Origin: Nansenia antarctica | Lineage: Eukaryota; Chordata; Actinopteri; Argentiniformes; Microstomatidae | Length of the DNA stretch: 64,000 nt | NCBI GenBank assembly: GCA_963989245.1 | Contig: OZ022348.1 | Location: 1,533,815 to 1,597,814, forward strand | Direction: 5' to 3' | Shown here: positions 58,571-64,000 of the stretch, in pieces | Layout of the letters: each line of letters begins with the position of its first letter | Numbering within the stretch: position 1 is the first letter of the stretch | Notes under the pieces: generated by a model | The model's input: only the letters and a program-made list of their open reading frames with translations | The model's database searches: none | What the model was told of the DNA's origin: nothing | Position numbers and translations under genes: made by a program

Positions 58571-61500
58571 TTTGATAATGCACCACAATTAAACCATGGG
58601 TATTGTAGTTACCAAGGAAAAGTCTAGCCTAGCACTCCCCCCTAATGATTACCTTACATATCCTCCCCCCTCTTAAATGATTGGGCAACATAAAGGTCAG
58701 AGTTGTTGGTGGATTTACTAGTATTCTAGAAATCAATTGAAGCCTCAACAAAGAAACACAGAATCCCAATGCCAATCCCAACAATGAATGAAACACAGAA
58801 TCCCAATGAAACCTAATAACTGCAATAAATAGTGAACGTGTTCAATATAAATTGTACTGTTTGTACCCCCATGTACTGTTTCTCAGTTTCTCCAGTAAAA
58901 AAAAATATAGTTTTAGTAGAAGGCGATAATAGGGAGAAGGTTTTTCCTTCTATCAGTGGCCCCGGGCCCGAGCTAGATTACTCTTCCTGCAACGAATGGT
59001 GGATTGCTGATTCACATGCTTAGTATTCAAATGTATTGATTGTAAGTCGCTTTGGAATAAGGCGTCTGCTAAATGCCAAAAATGTAAATGTAAATGTAAA
59101 TGTAAATATAAAAAGTACTCCTCACAATTCCTGGGAAGCAAATAGAACTGTATGTTCTTGATTCAATCTTGATCCTTCAGTTTTAGCTTAGCCACCTGGT
59201 TGTCAAGAACTACGGTTCTTCCCCCAATGTAGTAGCTAGTTGTCAGGACATAGTAATATATTACCTGAGCTCTGAGAGATTTAAAGGAATAGGAATAGCA
59301 AGGGCTAGTTTTTTCACCACCTTCTTTTGTAACCAACTTTTTGGAGATTCACTCAGGTCACTGGTTTGTGATTTCGTTAGGGCAATCAAACAAAAAACAC
59401 CTGCTGTTGGGATCATTGACACGCTGCACATTTTCAAACATTCGCCTTGACTACTAGGCAGACAAATATAGAGGAGACAGAAGCAGAGAAAAGGAGAGAT
59501 GGAAAAAAGGATTTGGTTTGAAATCCCTGACGGCCCAGCCTGGCCATGTCAGAGCGAGTGCTCTGCGTGACTTTTTGAAGGGAAATTGCCTTCAATTATG
59601 TAAGCTTCAACTGTCTGTTCGCTTGAATGGCAACCAGAAGCCACAGGTCTGATACTCTCCATGGTTCTGGGAGGCGCGTTCTGGAGATGTTCTGATTGGA
59701 TTTAAAAATGTGAGTTTAGGAACATTGAGGACAGAGCTCAGATTGGATTTCTGGGAAAACACATTTTGCCCCCAATTTTAGATGAGAAACACTGGAGTCG
59801 AAAATTGAACTTGACTGTGGAGACATCCCATTACAAAATCATAACAAAAGAAATAATATAAAAAATCAAATTTCCTTCCTTTGATAATGCTTGTACAGAG
59901 TTGTTACTTTCTCAAAGTATCTTGAAGAGTGTATGAATAAGCACTGAATAAATAACTACATTATTTCACAGCTATAAGCACTGCTTATTGTTCTTAAAGA
60001 TGCACTTTGAAAGTATGTTGCCCTTTGAAGCCAGCTGTGGTGTGTGTGTGTTTCGCACATTTCCATCTATCATCAAATCGTTAAAAAGCTGTTGACACTC
60101 AATAACTCGTTAGGAGCTCATCCAGATGGGTAGAATCTGGACTTTTATTATCAAAGCCCTGATGTACACATAATCACACAATGTCAATATCTTAGCTGTT
60201 CAAAAGCTATATAAAGACAACACCTGCTATGAGAATCAGAAGCTAACCATTCCTGATAGATCAGACAATGCACACTAGCATGCACATGTCCTCAACAGCT
60301 GTATGTCTGGTCATGATATCCAAGGAAAACACAATTGTGCAAGGCATTGGGCACTCCTATGGCAGTCTCGGTGAGACCGGAGTGTCAATTTGTAAAAAAA
60401 AATCTCAACCAAACACATGTTAACAATATCAAACATTTGGTTATTTTACAACACTCAAAAATTAGTTTAGAATTAAGACATGTTTTGCCAACTCCTAGGG
60501 CAGACTATCTATAGTCTCAATGGCATGACCAACTGCCTTTCCCTCTGATGTCCTCTGATAAGGAGTTGAAATCCTTTTCACAAGTCCAATTTAACACCAA
60601 CTACATTTCGAATTGTCTCTGCTTGGGTAGAACCATCTCAGTATGCACCACACTGAGTAAGGACGACTTGGACTGTTCTAGGAGACATCAGAAGAGCGCA
60701 GTGATTTTTGTGATTTTAGTGCCAATAGGAGATACTAAACTTCATGACTTCCCCACTGAGTTATCCTTAAGCGACCCCCTTTTTGAGGATGACCCCTTAG
60801 CAAAACAGTCTGGGTAAACAGAAATGTACCAAATGTCCCCAATTGTGTTTGCATCCCACAAAGTAACTGCAGGAGGGACTGCTGGAGATTCTTAAGCAGT
60901 TGTGCATCGTACTGTAATAGACAATCTGTCATGTCAGGGGTTTTTAGGATTCTTTTAGGCTTTGGCCGGAATACTGTTGGAGTTTCCCCATGAAGAGAGG
61001 ATTCTGGTGGTCTTGGAAGCAAAACTGTTTCTCCCCAAATACACTTCCCGAGTTCACCTTTCAACACCAGGTAATGAGGTCATTGTGCCGTCAGTTATAA
61101 CTGTGGTGATCCTCTGAAGAGCAGAGCCTAACCATGAATGGTTACTGAAATAAGATGCCGTTAAAATCATAAAATCAAACCTTTTGAGATTCCCTGCCCA
61201 TATTCATTGGGCATGTATGATCACAAGTTCTAAGTCGGACCAAAAACAATACAAAACGTAAACTGTATAATAGGAGAAATGCAGTCCCAGATATCTTGAG
61301 TCTCCTCGGACAAGCCTCATTAGAGAGCACTGAAGGGTCTCCCATGATGACTACTGTAGAATTTACAACAGTTTGACATTTCTCATTTCCAGTGCGACGC
61401 TCTCCATCCCTGTGTTAAAAAATAGACGTTTCATTCAGCCTCACAACTATATAACTGCTAGAAAAATGCCTGAAATTATATCCGGGGGTAAAAAACAAGA

Positions 61501-63300
61501 ATACATTTCAGTAGATTCCAAAAATGTGTGACTAGCACTATTTTACATTTCTATTCAGGGTAATATCTGTAACACCTTTTATACTTTTTGGATAAATGTA
61601 TATTTGGATTCATTATCATTTATATTTCAGGGCCTCGAGAAAGATTGGAACAGGGTTTTTCTATAAAAGGAAAGCAGACCATTTTTCTTCATATGTAAAC
61701 TAAGCCGTTAATCATAGAAAACACTTCCCCCCATCCTCCCCTCGTTGATAATGAAGCTCAGGAATGAATAATAGCGGAATTTGGAAAGAGCCTTCAATTC
61801 CGGCACAGAACAACAGTCCTCTGCTAGGGAGCAGATTGATGAGATATCGTGGCTCGCTCAGAAAATTGGGGCAAAAGTATAGGCCAAAGATTGCTCCGTA
61901 TTCCTTAATTTGCATTTCACATCGTACAAGAGGCCATTCTTTATCACTAGATGTCACATAAGCTTAATCGCAGTTTACTAATGCAGTCTTGAGTAACAAA
62001 AACAATCCAGGGTCTGATAACCATTTGTTACATTGGTGCCGTGACTTAAGGTCAACGCTCCCAGAGCTGTTTTGTTCACATCTTGGTTACCTTGTTCCAA
62101 AGGGCATCTGTCAACATATAACCACTAGTTATTTGAACTCTTATATTATTCCTCTCCATAAGATCTCCTCAAGGACTACACAAATGCAAAGATCATGTTC
62201 TCTTATCTAGGTTTATAAAGGTTAATCACACCTCTGAATAGGTCACAGGCAGCCATGCGTGTATATAATGTACCTGCCTGTTGGACATACTTGACAACTT
62301 GTTAGGATTGGAGAGGTCATTGAAAAAGTAATCCAAAATAAACACTTTCTTTTTTTGCTAAAAGAAAAGTTAAAGCTTTTTTTCTCGTCTGAGCCAGGAA
62401 CAGATGTCTGATCTGGCTGATGAATCGAAACCATCTGAAACAACTCTCACAGTCTTACTCCAATAAATATACTTTTCAACATGTTTAGTGTTTGTTAAAC
62501 AGAAAAAGGTGAAGAAGAAACAGGTTTTCACTATGTAACCTGTTATAAAGCCGCACAGTGTAATTCCTGTTGCCTAACTTTTTATGTTTCAATATACAAC
62601 ATAGCTTTTTTATGCTAAAGATATGTGACAACACTCCTTCCAAGTAAAGACATTGTTTAGGTGGGTGGGTATGGGGAAAGGGAATTAGAAATGGAAAATC
62701 ATAATAAAAAAAATAAAAAAATAAAGACATTGTTTATAGAATTCCACTTGGTATGTACTAGCTCGTCCATGGTGCCAAGATGGTGATGGTGGTAGCAAGA
62801 AGAGCTATTTCCCCTCCAGTACTGAAGCTGGAGCCTTGTTTCTTTAGGGCAGGGGCATTTCAAGAGGGTGAAACGAAGCGAAAGGCTCTTTCTTTTATTT
62901 GGATTATTTCAGACTCTTTCTTTTTGGTTCTTTTTTTTTGACAGAGTAGCTCACTTGCACCCTTGCTTGCTACCATGTAGGTGTCAAACAGACGTGTCAA
63001 ACAACCTCTCCCGTCTCTGGTGCCATCACTCTATTTGTGGTTCACTGTAAGACAATGTTTGAAGACCAGTGCCTTTAACACTGTGCACTCTGTCATTCAC
63101 TCAAGTCATCCCTACCACTATGTCTTCCATTACTCCTTCTGACAAAGAGAGTTATATCTGGAGCTGTGTTCAGCATGTCAGGGTGAGACCATTCGTTCTC
63201 TCTTGTTATCGGCATGCAAGGATAAATCAGATAAAAGAAAGCAGCAGATGTGAGATTGTATATCAATAAACCTACGACTGGACCGTTTATTTCTGCTGTT
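58571..63300. other. intergenic, one SINE tail, no gene seen
   Basis: AT-rich DNA without coding signal apart from the SINE 3' fragment at 59030-59112. Short open frames lack domains. Confidence 0.5.
59030..59112 (+). mobile_element. SINE 3' end with (TGTAAA)n
   Basis: TGTAAGTCGCTTTGGAATAA, then GCGTCTGCTAAATGCC and a (TGTAAA)n tail. This is the complement of the conserved 3' part of the SINEs at 43.7 and 45.0 kb (TCCAAAGCG). Confidence 0.75.
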
Positions 63301-63429
63301 CGTAGTGTTGCCTTCAAAGAGAAAAGAGAGACGGAGAGAGAAGAGAGAGTTGCTTTTCCCTATGCCCTATTTTTTATGTGTGCATGTATGTATGTGTATT
63401 TATATGTCAATGTGCATTCATGCATGGTG

Positions 63430-63512
63430 TTGTGAGGGTGTGTGTGCGCGTGTGTGTGTGTGCGTGTGTGCGTGTGTGCGTGTGTGCATTCATGTACTGT
63501 GATGTACAGTAT

Positions 63513-63546
<34 letters not shown>

Positions 63547-63679
63547 ATTCATGTACAGTATGGGTGTGTGTGTGTGTGTGTGTGTGTGCATTCATGTACA
63601 GTATGGGTGTGTGTGTGTGTGTGTGTGTGCGTGTGTGTGTGTGTGTGCGTGTGTGCGTGTGTGCATTCATGTACAGTAT

Positions 63680-63745
<66 letters not shown>
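63430..63745. repeat. (GT)n block with higher-order unit
   Basis: GT runs of variable length separated by a recurring spacer GCATTCATGTACAGTATGGG at about 63486 (longer variant), 63545, 63588 and 63663. The Cys-Val and His-Thr frames on both strands are artefacts. Confidence 0.97.
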
Positions 63746-63746
<1 letters not shown>

Positions 63747-64000
63747 GGCTAAAAGAAAGTAAATCATCCTTACATGTCTCAATCCTTTTGAACTTGCATG
63801 TTTGTCTTTAAGTCAAAAGTCCATTGGTAGCAGAAGTTGGTTATGAGAGTTGTATCACATCTGCAGGAATCAAACATGAGAGAGGCCATGTATTGAAATG
63901 TGAATGTGCTTGTGATTAGTCTGTCACTGTGTGATAAACATCATGAGTCAAACCCCCCCGCCCTCCTCAGTAACGCTGCACAGTATGTGACAATAATCAT
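63746..64000. other. window end, no feature
   Basis: No feature is seen in the last 255 bp. Confidence 0.5.

Overview
The window looks like nuclear DNA of a ray-finned (teleost) fish. It is AT-rich and low in gene density. It holds two intron-containing vertebrate genes and many fish-type repeats: Tc1-like, hAT-like and TTAA-target DNA transposons, tRNA-derived SINEs, LINE tails, and long (GT)n and (GA)n microsatellites. I cannot name the species. There are no prokaryotic operons, CRISPR arrays, rRNAs or free-standing tRNAs.

Layout. At 0.4-4.5 kb, on the minus strand, lies a nearly open but truncated Ty3/Gypsy-type LTR retrotransposon: gag, then protease, reverse transcriptase, RNase H and part of integrase. 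Two short LINE 3' tails follow at 4.5-4.8 kb. At 5.0-10.3 kb, on the plus strand, is an HP1-family gene best called cbx3 (HP1 gamma). It has five coding exons giving 189 aa, and a TATA/CCAAT promoter. Its first intron carries a 16-copy, 26-bp minisatellite that appears to have grown from the terminal repeat of a MITE. The same intron holds a tiny sequence resembling the first coding exon of SUMO2. At 10.9-16.3 kb are non-autonomous DNA transposons. At 17.3-32.4 kb, on the minus strand, is rspo1 (R-spondin 1), five coding exons giving 278 aa; its splice phases agree and the LGR- and ZNRF3/RNF43-contact residues are kept. A possible upstream promoter with a non-coding first exon lies near 38.6 kb. 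From 33 to 64 kb I see no protein gene. That part holds microsatellites, SINEs, a 528-bp TIR element, a decayed Tc1 transposon (47.0-48.6 kb), a 5'-truncated LINE with a broken reverse transcriptase (52.5-54.8 kb), a segmental duplication (55.3-58.6 kb) and a final (GT)n block.

The genes do not form a pathway in the operon sense. cbx3 encodes a nuclear reader of H3K9 methylation. rspo1 encodes a secreted enhancer of Wnt signalling. Their 3' ends converge, about 7 kb apart, across a transposon-rich spacer.

The main points of interest are structural: the terminal-repeat-derived minisatellite, the SUMO2-like exon inside cbx3, the unusual zinc motifs in the Gypsy Gag, a fold-back element with telomere-like sequence 70 bp from an rspo1 splice site, a TTAA-flanked palindrome with perfect 50-bp arms, two hAT MITEs with perfect 8-bp target duplications, and the long CT tracts at both ends of rspo1 intron 1. 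All coordinates were read by eye from the sequence. No database search was run.
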